This document shows, one piece after another, positions 53,759 to 61,551 of a stretch of DNA of 64,000 bases (the first letter of the stretch is position 1; every line of letters begins with the position of its first letter). The notes below the pieces were generated by a model. That model made no database searches and had not been told where the DNA came from. It was given only the letters and a program-made list of their open reading frames with translations. Source of the stretch: a virus. The translations under genes were made by a program, and so were the position numbers. The stretch spans positions 22,093 to 86,092 of IMG/VR virus record IMGVR_UViG_3300018875_000005; one strand, 5' to 3'.

Positions 53759-55126
53759 TCAGCCAGCGGCCTGCTCGTGGCACACCTTGTCCGCCGGCAG
53801 CCCGTCATCATCCCGCATGTGAGTGGGCTTACCGCAGTGCACGCACGGCTTCTTCACCGGCGACCAGTGACGCGGATGACGCCAGTCGACGACCGGCGCC
53901 TTCCTCCCCCGCTCCGTCTGGGAAGCGGGACGCGGGGCGGGCACCACCGGACGCGGTACTCGCTCCTCGGGCCGCAGCAGGGCCTCCGCGTCGGTAACGG
54001 CCGGCACCGCCCGGGGCACCGGGATACCCGGCCGAGGGGACGCAGTGGCCGCTGCCGGGGCGGGAAGCGACCGCCGAACGACCGGGAGGGGCGGCGGGGA
54101 CGGACGGAGGGCTGGAGAGGCCGTGGGTGATTGGGTCGGGGCCGGTCCGCGGTTCTGCTGTTCCCACGGGCGGCAGGTCGGACCGTTGAGGCTGGCGCCG
54201 CCAGGCGGCTCCGGTTCCTCTCCCAATCCGTCGCCCGCGTTGTCGTTGCCGGAGCGGCCCTCAAGAAGGTCTAGGTACCGATCTCGGTCATCGGACGGTA
54301 CCCAGAAGCGGTGCACGCGGGTCTTGAGACGGTACTCCAGGGGCACCACCTCGCCGCCTGCGGTGCCGCGGACCATGTCGTCGAACAGGATGTCCCGCGG
54401 CTTGGGCACGGCGTGGAGCTTGCCGCAGCGGCGGTAAACGGCGCTGTCCGGACACGGCAGGTCGGCGGTGACGTCGCAGCGGAAGAAGTCCAGCACCCGG
54501 TAGCCGGACACCACACGCAGGTCACCGTTCTTGGCGATGACCTCGGCGGGGAGGCGGTCGGAGCGGGTCCACTGGGTGTCGCGGCGGTCGGCGTAGTCGC
54601 GGCGGTCGGTGTGCCAGGCCGGGGTGATGCCGTTCCTGACGGCGCGTTGGGCGCGGGCCCTCACGCTGCGGGGCCCGTCGTGTTCGGCGGTGGAGAGCTG
54701 CACCTCCCACCCGACGCGGCGGCCGTCGGCCTCGACCAGGGCGTCGGTGCGGATTCCGCGGGCGGTGACCTCGGTGTCGGCGGTGAAGCCGGCCTCGACG
54801 GCGACGCGGACGATGCGTTCCTTGTACGCCTTGTGCTCGTCGGTTTCGGCCGCCTGGTGGCGGGCTTCGTCCTCGGCGCGCTGGTGGACGGCCTCACGGC
54901 GGCCGTTGGCGCGTTGCCGCAGGTGCATCCAGGCGATGACGCCCTGGTCTCGGCAGATTCCGGCGCACTGGAGCCCGCGTTTCTCGACGGGGATCCTTCG
55001 AGCGGCGAAGATCTTTTGCTCCCGGTAGACGTGCTCCCACAGGTCGGGGATTTCGGGGTGTCCGAGGTCTTCACGCTCGAGCTTGAGTTCCAGACCGAAA
55101 CCGACGTGCCAGACGGGGTTCGCCAA
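53759..55126 (-). CDS. CoiA-like putative nuclease
   Basis: About 455 residues from TTG 55126, which has AAGGAG 7 nt upstream. No ATG/GTG in this frame has such support, and the frame further upstream looks non-coding. Residues 110-200 resemble the nuclease part of competence protein CoiA: TEVTARGIRTDALVEADGRR, VGWEVQLSTAEHDGPRSVRA. The D and E-x-Q fit the PD-(D/E)xK pattern. A Cys-containing region (CDVTADLPCPDSAVYRRCGK) and a Pro-rich linker follow. The end has CVHCGKPTHMRDDDG, a zinc knuckle. It may cut DNA for transfer or defence; the function is unproven. Confidence 0.68.
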   Translation of the reverse strand: MANPVWHVGFGLELKLEREDLGHPEIPDLWEHVYREQKIFAARRIPVEKRGLQCAGICRDQGVIAWMHLRQRANGRREAVHQRAEDEARHQAAETDEHKAYKERIVRVAVEAGFTADTEVTARGIRTDALVEADGRRVGWEVQLSTAEHDGPRSVRARAQRAVRNGITPAWHTDRRDYADRRDTQWTRSDRLPAEVIAKNGDLRVVSGYRVLDFFRCDVTADLPCPDSAVYRRCGKLHAVPKPRDILFDDMVRGTAGGEVVPLEYRLKTRVHRFWVPSDDRDRYLDLLEGRSGNDNAGDGLGEEPEPPGGASLNGPTCRPWEQQNRGPAPTQSPTASPALRPSPPPLPVVRRSLPAPAAATASPRPGIPVPRAVPAVTDAEALLRPEERVPRPVVPAPRPASQTERGRKAPVVDWRHPRHWSPVKKPCVHCGKPTHMRDDDGLPADKVCHEQAAG

Positions 55127-55348
55127 GACGGTCTCCTTCCACGCGGCAGGCTGGGCAGTGCCGGAGGGTGGAGCAAGCGTCTCGCAAGGGACTGACAGTC
55201 CGATAGAGGAAGGCGTGGGACATGGCCGACAGGCGTTCGTTCTTCGGCTGTGTGTGGGGAACCTGGAGGGCCGGCGCCCGGACCTGGTGGAGGCCACGGA
55301 CACCGGCCACGCCGCGCTGAAGGACTGAGCGCTGGAATAACCCATGGG

Positions 55349-55519
55349 TCAGATAGCTGGCCGGTTCGGGCCAGCGCCCGGTGCGTGGGCGACGAAGCTC
55401 ACGATCAGGAGTAGCGCCAAGGCGGCCTCGAGGTCGCCTTGTGTCACGAGGCAGGCGGTGAGGGCGAGAAGGCCGCGGAGGGCTGCGTCTCGGTCAAAGT
55501 GGTGGCTGAACTTGGTCAT
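55349..55519 (-). CDS. Small hydrophobic protein under operator site 6
   Basis: A 56-residue protein from ATG 55519 with CGGGAGCCCCC upstream. One to two hydrophobic stretches (AALRGLLALTACLVTQG; EAALALLLIVSFVAHAPG) suggest a membrane hairpin. It is the first gene downstream of the site-6 promoter, with a leader of about 130 nt. The 222 bases between it and the CoiA-like gene hold no supported gene. Confidence 0.6.
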   Translation of the reverse strand: MTKFSHHFDRDAALRGLLALTACLVTQGDLEAALALLLIVSFVAHAPGAGPNRPAI

Positions 55520-55652
55520 CGGGGGCTCCCGGGGTGGTCGTGGGGTGGATGATGGTCCGCGCCATCCCGGGAGCCCCCTGCGGGCAGGGTTGGTGTGCAT
55601 GGCGGTCGGCCCGGATTTCCCTGCTACGGTGCCGGGCCGGCCGTCACACCAG

Positions 55653-55684
55653 ACGTTACCCCTTTCGTAGTGCGTGCGCAATAC
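55653..55684 (-). promoter_or_regulatory. Operator site 6 with leftward promoter
   Basis: GTAGTGCGTGCGCAATAC at 55667-55684 (one core substitution, A to G, relative to the other sites). On the minus strand TAACGT (55653-55658) follows after 8 nt and could be the -10. It points at the small hydrophobic gene and then the CoiA-like gene. Confidence 0.75.
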
Positions 55685-55797
55685 GAACAGGTCTCAGGTT
55701 CGGGACCTCACGCCCGCGCGTCTCCTCCCGATACAACCCACGGCAGGGTCAGGGTCGGGTTCCCGATGCCTGCCGGGCGTTGCCTGTACTCAACGAG

Positions 55798-56595
55798 TCA
55801 GGACGACAGTTCCTGGCGGATCAGCGCGACCAGATGCGCCGGATGCGCGGTCTCCTCGCTCGCCTCGAGTTCCAACCACTTGGAGAAGACGGTTCCGCCG
55901 TCGGCGGTTGGCCTGCCGTCCCTCTCCCGGGTCAGGGACCAGCACGAGTCGCCGCGGTGGAAGTTCCACTCCTCACCGGCGTGAGTGAAGTCGATGTCGC
56001 AGCCGCAGCCGAACCCGTCGCCATCGCCGACGTACCCCGGCTCGTGCCGCTGGTTCAGCCTGGCATCGCCGCCCAGCAGCTCGGCCACCGCGGCGATCGT
56101 CTGGTGCACGTCGGCTGGCAGCGGTGCCTTGGCCGGCGCTGTCCGGAGCGCCGTGGTGACCTCTTGGGCGTACTGGCCCACCGTGGCGGACAGTTCGAAG
56201 GCAGCCTTCTCGAGCAGGCTCAGGGCGCTGGTGATGTTCGCCGGCCCGTGGTCGGCGGGGGCGGGGAGGTCGACGTCGCCGCGTTCGGCCATGGCTCGGA
56301 TGACGATCCTCAGATGACGCATGGCCACCGCTGCGGATTCGACCTGGGCGAAGGCGGCGGATGCCACGACGGCGGCCTGCTGGGGCGTGTAGAGGGCCCA
56401 GTCGTCGCTCAGGGCATCGATGAGGGCTTCGGTTGCCTCGACGCCGACGCAGGCGACTCCGAGGGTGTCGTTGGGCTCGCCGAGTCCGAAGTCCACGGCC
56501 GACCGTAGTTCGCCGGCGAAGTCTTGGGTGTATTCGGCGTCGGCGGCCTCGCGCCAAGTCGCACGCCAGCTCTCGGGGTTCTCAGGGTTCGTCAT
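55798..56595 (-). CDS. Protein of unknown function
   Basis: A 265-residue protein, mostly helical (ALIDALSDDWALYTPQQAAV; ERGDVDLPAPADHGPANITS). The C-terminal part has GFGCGCDIDFTHAGEEWNFH and RGDSCWSLTRERDG, i.e. a Cys/His site and a small beta domain. It is the second gene of the leftward unit headed by the Rep-like gene at 58136. Streptomyces plasmids carry similar proteins of unknown role. Confidence 0.7.
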   Translation of the reverse strand: MTNPENPESWRATWREAADAEYTQDFAGELRSAVDFGLGEPNDTLGVACVGVEATEALIDALSDDWALYTPQQAAVVASAAFAQVESAAVAMRHLRIVIRAMAERGDVDLPAPADHGPANITSALSLLEKAAFELSATVGQYAQEVTTALRTAPAKAPLPADVHQTIAAVAELLGGDARLNQRHEPGYVGDGDGFGCGCDIDFTHAGEEWNFHRGDSCWSLTRERDGRPTADGGTVFSKWLELEASEETAHPAHLVALIRQELSS

Positions 56596-56666
56596 GCGGG
56601 GTGTTCCTTTCGGTGAAGTGGTACGGGGCGGCCCGCCGACCGTGACTGGTGGGCCGCCCTAGTGGA

Positions 56667-58136
56667 TCAGAACGGGGCGTTGATGCAGTACGCCTCGACC
56701 TGCTCCGGAGTGCCGTATCGGGCGGCGTACTGGGCGCGGAGCCGCGCCGTCTCGAGGTCCGCCCCGTTCTCCTCGGGCTCCGGCCCGGGCACCGTGGGGG
56801 CGGCTCCCAAGACCGCGGCCAGTACCGCCGAGGCCTCCCGGCACGCGCCGCACATCGACTCGTCACCGCTGCGGATGAGCGGGTTGCCGCAGGCGCATTC
56901 CCGGTAGCCCCGGCCGCCCTTGCTGGAACGCTCCGCCCGGCTGGTGTCGTCGGCCCCCTGGCGGCGCTCCGCCTTCCGGGCCGCGATCCGCTCCGGGCAC
57001 ACCGGGCACTCCGCGCCAGTGTCCACGTCCACGCCGTCCTCACACCGCGGATTCGCGCACCCGTACCGGTCCGACGCCTTCAACGGCCGCACCATCGCGA
57101 TCGCGGCGCCCACCGGGTTGGTCAGTTCCCCGGCGTGGAACTTCGCCGCGTAGCCGTGGTGGTCCCACCGCCGCTGGATCCGGGCCCCGAGCTGTCCCAC
57201 AGTCCGGTCGGCGCCGGGCACGTCGCCGGCGAGGGCGTCCAGGATCGCCTGCGTCAGGGCCGGCACCAGGCGGATGCGCAGTTCGGGCGGGTAGAACGCG
57301 CACACCTTGCGGGCGGTGTCCAACTGCTGCTTGGTGTGCGGTGCCTTCCGACCGGCCTGCGACTGGTCGTCGTGCTGGGTGGGGGAGGGCTGGTTCTTGC
57401 TGGACGCGGCGCAGCCGCCTTCACGCGCGCGCACGCTACTACCTGTAGATGAGGGCCTACGGCCGTCCACGCCGCTACGCGGCGAAGCCGCCTCCCCAAC
57501 CTGTTCCGTACCAACTGTAGGTACCAGAGGGAGGTCGGGTTCTTCCAGCTCAGGGGCCGGGTCCGGGTCGGATTTACGACCCCGCGGGTCGGAATTCCAC
57601 CCCGGCGGGGTGGAATTCCGACCCGCGCCCTCCTCAGCACCCTCTCCCGGGTCGGAATTCCGACCCGCCTCGGCCTCCTCCACCCTCTGGGTGATGGCCG
57701 CCAGCTTCGCCTCCGTATTCCGCCACCCCGTGTAGCCCTCCGCAGGCATGTCGTTGATCCGCAACCGGATCGGCTTCCGCGCCGCACTCGCCCGCGACGA
57801 GGTCTTCACCGGACCGCCCTCCGGCGTCGACACCAGCCCCACCGCCGACAGACCGGCCAGGATGTCCCGCACCCGCGTCAGGCTGCTGGGCTTCCCCTTC
57901 GGCCCCGGAATCAGCTCGCACAGCACGGCCAGCGTCAGCTTCCGGACCGGGTTCTTGTACTTCTCGATGACCAGCGAGCGCAGGATGTTGTAGCCGCGCA
58001 CGTCGCTGTCCTTCAGCGCCGGGCACAGCGCGATCCAGTCGTAGACCCGGGTGGTGTACCAGCCGCCGTCCTCGGGGCCGTACAGCTCGACGGGGGTCTC
58101 CCCCTCGGGCCCGTACTGGAGCCCGCCGGCCGTCAT
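56667..58136 (-). CDS. Second Rep-like winged-helix protein with zinc sites
   Basis: A 489-residue protein. Residues 20-130 form a winged-helix domain: WYTTRVYDWIALCPALKDSD, YKNPVRKLTLAVLCELIPG and SSLTRVRDILAGLSAVGLVS. A repetitive linker (RNSDPGEGAEEGAGRNST and relatives, about 155-200) matches four DNA palindromes at 57565-57667. A helical domain (about 285-350, RLVPALTQAILDALAGDVPG) recalls that of the Rep-like protein at 26781. The C-terminus has CANPRCEDGVDVDTGAECPVC-type and CACGNPL...CGAC zinc ribbons. Replication or plasmid regulation is likely, but initiator function is not shown. Confidence 0.72.
   Translation of the reverse strand: MTAGGLQYGPEGETPVELYGPEDGGWYTTRVYDWIALCPALKDSDVRGYNILRSLVIEKYKNPVRKLTLAVLCELIPGPKGKPSSLTRVRDILAGLSAVGLVSTPEGGPVKTSSRASAARKPIRLRINDMPAEGYTGWRNTEAKLAAITQRVEEAEAGRNSDPGEGAEEGAGRNSTPPGWNSDPRGRKSDPDPAPELEEPDLPLVPTVGTEQVGEAASPRSGVDGRRPSSTGSSVRAREGGCAASSKNQPSPTQHDDQSQAGRKAPHTKQQLDTARKVCAFYPPELRIRLVPALTQAILDALAGDVPGADRTVGQLGARIQRRWDHHGYAAKFHAGELTNPVGAAIAMVRPLKASDRYGCANPRCEDGVDVDTGAECPVCPERIAARKAERRQGADDTSRAERSSKGGRGYRECACGNPLIRSGDESMCGACREASAVLAAVLGAAPTVPGPEPEENGADLETARLRAQYAARYGTPEQVEAYCINAPF
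57565..57667. repeat. Four iteron-like palindromes within the Rep-like gene
   Basis: Copies at 57565-57582 (GGGTCGGATTTACGACCC), 57586-57602 (GGGTCGGAATTCCACCC), 57608-57624 (GGGTGGAATTCCGACCC) and 57648-57667 (perfect 20-bp dyad around GGTCGGAATTCCGACC). They encode an R-N-S-[DT]-P repeat in the linker, so protein repeat and DNA repeat coincide. Streptomyces replicons can carry iterons in or beside rep genes; an origin role is inference. Confidence 0.75.
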
Positions 58137-58210
58137 GAGGACACCCCCACCGTGTCGGCCATCACACGGATGACCGAGGGGGTACTGGTGAAGCTCGTTG
58201 CTGCTCGGGG

Positions 58211-58216
58211 TACAGT
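58211..58216 (+). promoter_or_regulatory. -10 box for the candidate small RNA
   Basis: TACAGT at 58211-58216, with TGAAGC about 16 bases upstream as a weak -35. Transcription would run right from about 58223. Confidence 0.35.
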
Positions 58217-58222
58217 CAAGGC

Positions 58223-58322
58223 CGAAGACCTACTTTCAACAGGTGGACGTCTTCTCCGGCGAGGTGACCTCTCGCCGCGTTGCTGTGACTGGCCGGTGGG
58301 GTGCAGACCCACCGGCCTTTCG
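58223..58322 (+). ncRNA. Candidate small RNA of about 100 nt
   Basis: No frame with a ribosome-binding site lies here. A -10-like TACAGT is followed after about 75 bases by a strong terminator (58291-58320). The predicted RNA is divergent to the Rep-like gene, so it might be a regulatory RNA or a short leader. Evidence is limited to promoter and terminator-like sequence. Confidence 0.3.
58291..58320 (+). terminator. Rho-independent terminator
   Basis: Perfect 10-bp stem GGCCGGTGGG / CCCACCGGCC around GTGCAGA, then TTT. It lies between the two divergently read leftward genes and works rightward. Confidence 0.8.
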
Positions 58323-58368
58323 CATGTCGGGCTGCCGCGCGAGCGCGACCTCGAGCCCGTTAACCGCC

Positions 58369-58620
58369 TCACGATGCGTCCTCGGGCTTGCCGTAGTAGG
58401 CCCGGAAGAAGTCAACGAACGGCTCTGTGGCCATCACCGTGGCGTTGGACAGCGACCAGTACGGGTGCTCCCGCCCCGGGCCGAACGGCCACTTCGGATG
58501 GGTGGCGGCGATGTGTCTGATGCCCTGATGGGTGATGTGGTCGACGATTCCCAGGTCAACAAGGAGTTGGGCGCCGCTTTTGAAGGTGACGGCGGGAGGA
58601 AGCTGTTCCGGGGTCTTCAC
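58369..58620 (-). CDS. Small HTH-like protein
   Basis: An 83-residue protein. KSGAQLLVDLGIVDHITHQG and IRHIAATHPKWPFGPGREHP look like a short excisionase/HTH-type fold with a wing. It lies between the GntR gene and the Rep-like gene on the same strand. Start ATG 58620 has no strong ribosome-binding site. Regulatory role possible. Confidence 0.62.
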   Translation of the reverse strand: MKTPEQLPPAVTFKSGAQLLVDLGIVDHITHQGIRHIAATHPKWPFGPGREHPYWSLSNATVMATEPFVDFFRAYYGKPEDAS

Positions 58621-58813
58621 CGCGGATCACCGGTCCTTGGTGCACCCGGCTGCGCGCTGGTGAGTCTCACTAGTAGGCTCAAGGCGAACCTCTCTTACTG
58701 GGGTGGTTCATTGCTGCCAGCCGGAAACGCTGCGAATAACGGCTGGTGGTGCCCAGACGGTCGGCCGGTCGCTACACCGGTCGGCCGTCGTGCGTGCAGA
58801 GCACGCTCCACGG

Positions 58814-59611
58814 CTACGTCACGTCCCTCTCCTCCCGCGGCCAGGCCGCCGACTCATCCCGCTGCACCGCATACGACACAGCGAACTGCGCGGACCCCAT
58901 CCTGGTTTCGTTGACCTCGACAGGGATCTCCTCCCCATCACGATGGATCACCGACAAGCGCGTCACGACCAAAACCGGGACATCAGACGAGATGCCCAGC
59001 GCCTTCTGCTCCGCGGCGTCCGGCCGGCGGGCTGAGATGGTCTCCCGCCAGTGCAGCGGCGCGTTGAAGTGGTGTTCGGCCACGTCGTAGATGCCGCACT
59101 TGTCAGGGGCTCCCGGCCGTTCGGCCCGTAGCTCTGGGATCTCCACGGTCAGTGGCAGCGGGATGTAGCTGGTCGCCACCTGGAGTGCCTTCTTGGCGCC
59201 TGGGGGTCCCATGAGCCTGTTCCGGGTGAACGCCTCCTCGCCGTGCGGGATGCCCAGCATGTCGGCGACGTGAGTCGGCGGTGTGGCGAGACCCCGGGTG
59301 GGCGGCTCGACTGGGCGCCACTCCTTGGCGTTCTGGTCGAAGAAGTATCCGAGGTGGTCCCGGTAGACGGTCCGGTCCCGGACCACCATCACTTCCTTCG
59401 GGCGCTCCCGCACCACCGCCGGATGCTTCCTGATCAACGTCAGGTAGCCCTCTGCGGCGAGCTGCCGCAGAGCCTTGTAGACGGTGCCGCGGTGGGCGTT
59501 GTGCTGCTGCGCGAGGGCCTCCCCGGATGGCAGGGAGGACCCCGGCGGATACTCGCCCGCCTCAATCGCGGTGCGGATCGCGTCCGCCACGCGATCGGTC
59601 GTCCCTGTCAT
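58814..59611 (-). CDS. GntR/HutC-family transcriptional regulator
   Basis: A 265-residue protein. Residues 6-73 form a GntR winged helix: RVADAIRTAIEAGEYPPGSS, LPSGEALAQQHNAHRGTVYK and ALRQLAAEGYLTLIR. Residues 90-255 form a UTRA-type ligand domain (KALQVATSYIPLPLTVEIPE; VLVVTRLSVIHRDGEEIPVE). Regulators of this type (Kor/TraR group) control transfer genes of Streptomyces plasmids and integrative elements. It is divergent to a rightward gene run ending in DUF2637, so control of that run through the CTACCG dyad at 59663 is likely (inference). Confidence 0.9.
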   Translation of the reverse strand: MTGTTDRVADAIRTAIEAGEYPPGSSLPSGEALAQQHNAHRGTVYKALRQLAAEGYLTLIRKHPAVVRERPKEVMVVRDRTVYRDHLGYFFDQNAKEWRPVEPPTRGLATPPTHVADMLGIPHGEEAFTRNRLMGPPGAKKALQVATSYIPLPLTVEIPELRAERPGAPDKCGIYDVAEHHFNAPLHWRETISARRPDAAEQKALGISSDVPVLVVTRLSVIHRDGEEIPVEVNETRMGSAQFAVSYAVQRDESAAWPREERDVT

Positions 59612-59662
59612 CCGTCCTCCTTGTGATCGGTGAACACTTTCCGGTCCGTTCCTCTCTGTAGA

Positions 59663-59679
59663 CTACCGCACCACGGTAG
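59663..59679. promoter_or_regulatory. Dyad in the GntR divergent promoter region
   Basis: CTACCG-CACCA-CGGTAG, with flanking direct repeats TGTAGAC (about 59657) and GGTAGAC (about 59676). It is in the usual place for a GntR operator between the regulator and the divergent small-gene operon. TACTGT just downstream (59687-59692) could be the rightward -10. Confidence 0.6.
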
Positions 59680-59699
59680 ACGGTGCTACTGTTCTCCTT

Positions 59700-59759
59700 G
59701 TCCGAGCAAAACGGCCCCGGGCGGCGGTGTTGCTGCACCAAATGCCCGGGGCCTCGGAC
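59700..59759 (+). promoter_or_regulatory. Long leader hairpin
   Basis: GTCCGA pairs with TCGGAC, and inner GGCCCCGGGC with GCCCGGGGCC, around a 21-nt loop. It is in the leader of the rightward operon that starts at 59799. Confidence 0.6.
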
Positions 59760-59798
59760 CCACTGACTGCCTGACTGCACCAGGAAGAAGGGGTCCTC

Positions 59799-59975
59799 AT
59801 GGAGGATCGTATGCCTGCTACGCCCCGTAGCGCACGCCAGGAGCGCGTAGCGCGTGTCACCACTACCGGCAGCGTCCAGACGGCCACCACGCGCCACCAG
59901 CGCGCCGCCGACACCCGCGCCGAACGGTCCGCGGCCCGGCGGCGCCGGCTCCTAGGAGAGGGGACCGTCCGATGA
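59799..59975 (+). CDS. Small basic protein (58 aa)
   Basis: A 58-residue frame from ATG 59799 with GGAAGAAGGGG upstream. Strongly basic and Arg/Thr-rich (MEDRMPATPRSARQERVARV; DTRAERSAARRRRLLG). It is the first gene of the GntR-controlled run. ATGA overlap with the next gene. DNA or RNA binding is possible because of its charge. Confidence 0.6.
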   Translation: MEDRMPATPRSARQERVARVTTTGSVQTATTRHQRAADTRAERSAARRRRLLGEGTVR

Positions 59976-60121
59976 CCACCGACGGACAGGTCCCCGGCTG
60001 GCTCGCCGACGCCGTCGACGAGGTCACCCAGCAGCGCATCGACTCCGCCCAGCAGGCCGCCGCCGACGCCGAGGAAGCCCGCCGGCTGGCCGAGCAGCAG
60101 CAGAACGGGAACCAGCGGTGA
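59972..60121 (+). CDS. Tiny helical protein (49 aa)
   Basis: A 49-residue frame (ATGA overlap upstream, GTGA downstream). Acidic, helical, with an Ala/Gln-rich end (TQQRIDSAQQAAADAEEARR). No motif. Part of the GntR-controlled operon. Confidence 0.58.
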   Translation: MTTDGQVPGWLADAVDEVTQQRIDSAQQAAADAEEARRLAEQQQNGNQR

Positions 60122-60516
60122 CCGCCCGCCCCGCCGCTCCGGCTGCGGCGGCGGTCCGGTCCGCCGAGGACATCGCCGACCAAGCCGCCGACCTCCGCGG
60201 CATCCACCCCGGCATCGACGCCATCTGCGACGGCGCCCTCCTCCTCGCCACCGACCCGAACCTCGACCTCGACCGCACCCAGACCCTCCTCGCCTGCCTC
60301 GGCGGCATGGGCCACGGCGACCCGGACGTGATCGGCCTGCTCACCGCCCTGGTGCGGCACCTGGGCGACCCGGCCACCAACCCATGCCTCGCCGAACTCC
60401 CCCCGGAGCGGGCCGCGGAGATGACCGGGCTGGTCGGGAAGTTCGCCGCCGACGTGGAGGACTGCACGCCCCGGCATCACCTCGCCGAGGCCGCCGCCGT
60501 CATCGACGAATCCTGA
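60118..60516 (+). CDS. Helical protein of unknown function
   Basis: A 132-residue protein from GTG 60118 (GTGA overlap). It is helical with RTQTLLACLGGMGHGDPDVI and NPCLAELPPERAAEMTGLVG. Occurs in the gene run typical of Streptomyces plasmid regions. No named family; the Cys are not in a zinc pattern. Confidence 0.68.
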   Translation: MTARPAAPAAAAVRSAEDIADQAADLRGIHPGIDAICDGALLLATDPNLDLDRTQTLLACLGGMGHGDPDVIGLLTALVRHLGDPATNPCLAELPPERAAEMTGLVGKFAADVEDCTPRHHLAEAAAVIDES

Positions 60517-60602
60517 CCACCCTCCCCCGGGCGGGGCCCGGCCGGACGCCGACAACGGGCCGGGCCCCGCCCCCTCCGACCTCCCGAAAGGACCCGACCA
60601 CC

Positions 60603-60779
60603 GTGACCTCGACCCCCGACCCCGGCCCCGAGCTGATCGCCGCCATCGAGGCCATCAACACCGGCCACCAGCTCGACCCCGCGCTCGCCGAGATCGCCGC
60701 CGCCGACTACCAGCCCGGCGCGCTCCTGACGCTCGCCCAGATCCGCAGCCTCGACTCCACCACCCCCGACGCGGCCTGA
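60603..60779 (+). CDS. Small protein (58 aa)
   Basis: A 58-residue protein from GTG 60603 with GAAAGGACCC upstream. Acidic helical (LIAAIEAINTGHQLDPALAE). Followed by the first of three related hairpin-bearing spacers (60777-60863). Unrecognised. Confidence 0.6.
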   Translation: MTSTPDPGPELIAAIEAINTGHQLDPALAEIAAADYQPGALLTLAQIRSLDSTTPDAA

Positions 60780-60863
60780 CGGCTGCCTGTCCTCGCCCGT
60801 CGTGACCGGGCGGGGGCGGGGAGCCGGACAGACCGCCCGGACCAGAGACCGAGAGGAATCCCC

Positions 60864-61181
60864 ATGACCACGAGCACCATCACCGCTGAGACCGCCTGGC
60901 CGGAGGGCGTCATCGCCCGCTACCTCACCGTTGCCGGTTCCGCGCTCGGCCGCGAGGACCTCGCCGTCGACGTCGAGACCCTGGCCACCGTCGATGACGG
61001 CGACCCCTACGCCACCCGCGCCACCTGCCGCGGCTGCACGGCGTGGAAGGACGAGGACTACGTCCTGTACCGCAACTACCGGGATGAGGCGGCTCGGGCG
61101 AGGGCCGCCGAGGACGCTGCCCGCGGGTGGGCGCAGGCGCACGCCGAGACCTGCCGCGCCATCCCCCGCCCCATCGCCTGA
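60864..61181 (+). CDS. Small Cys-containing protein, paralogue A
   Basis: A 105-residue protein with AGAGGAATCCCC upstream. ETAWPEGVIARYLTVAGSAL, a CRGCTAW site and the end AQAHAETCRAIPRPIA are shared with the protein at 61752 (TAWPEGVTDRY, CHCGH, AQSHAETCRALPRP). The Cys/His set may bind zinc. The paralogue pair and the repeated spacers indicate local duplication. Function unknown. Confidence 0.7.
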   Translation: MTTSTITAETAWPEGVIARYLTVAGSALGREDLAVDVETLATVDDGDPYATRATCRGCTAWKDEDYVLYRNYRDEAARARAAEDAARGWAQAHAETCRAIPRPIA

Positions 61182-61271
61182 CGGCTGCCTGTCCGGTCCG
61201 TGCCACCACCGGCGGGCCGGGCGGGAGCCGGGCAGACCACCGGACCACCACCGAGACGAGAGGAACCCGAA

Positions 61272-61457
61272 ATGACCACCCACCACCCCGGCCGCGACTA
61301 CAGCAACTACACCGCCGACGACCTCAAGACCGCCGCCCAGCGCATCTCCACCGACCTCGCCCGCGGCGCCTCCATGGCCAACCTCCGCCCCGAAGGCGTC
61401 CAGGAGCAGCAGGACCTGCGGACCTGGATGCTCCGCGAGGCCCAGCGCCGGAGCTGA
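61272..61457 (+). CDS. Small protein (61 aa)
   Basis: A 61-residue protein with GAGAGGAACCC upstream. Helical (DDLKTAAQRISTDLARGASM). Lies between the second and third hairpin-bearing spacers. No family. Confidence 0.6.
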   Translation: MTTHHPGRDYSNYTADDLKTAAQRISTDLARGASMANLRPEGVQEQQDLRTWMLREAQRRS

Positions 61458-61551
61458 CGGCTGCCCGATCCGCCGGTCCCGCACCGGCGGTGAGGAGAAC
61501 CGCCAGCACCACCCCGACCCGCACCAACCAGCCAGGAAGGACCCGACAGCG

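Larger units (their letters stand above)
60777..61551. repeat. Three related hairpin-bearing spacers between small genes
   Basis: Spacers 60777-60863, 61179-61271 and 61455-61551 all begin TGACGGCTGCC[TC]G. In the first two, CTGTCC pairs with GGACAG or GGGCAG (AGCCGG[AG]CAGACC) around inner C/G-rich stems; the third has CGCCGGT/ACCGGCG. They recur between tandem small genes and suggest duplication of a gene-plus-spacer unit, with conserved RNA structure. The coordinates span the whole set. Confidence 0.6.

Noticed and set aside
55127-55348. Upstream extension of the CoiA-like gene to ATG 55345
   Set aside because: The extra residues are low-complexity and lack coding bias; TTG 55126 has a well-placed AAGGAG.
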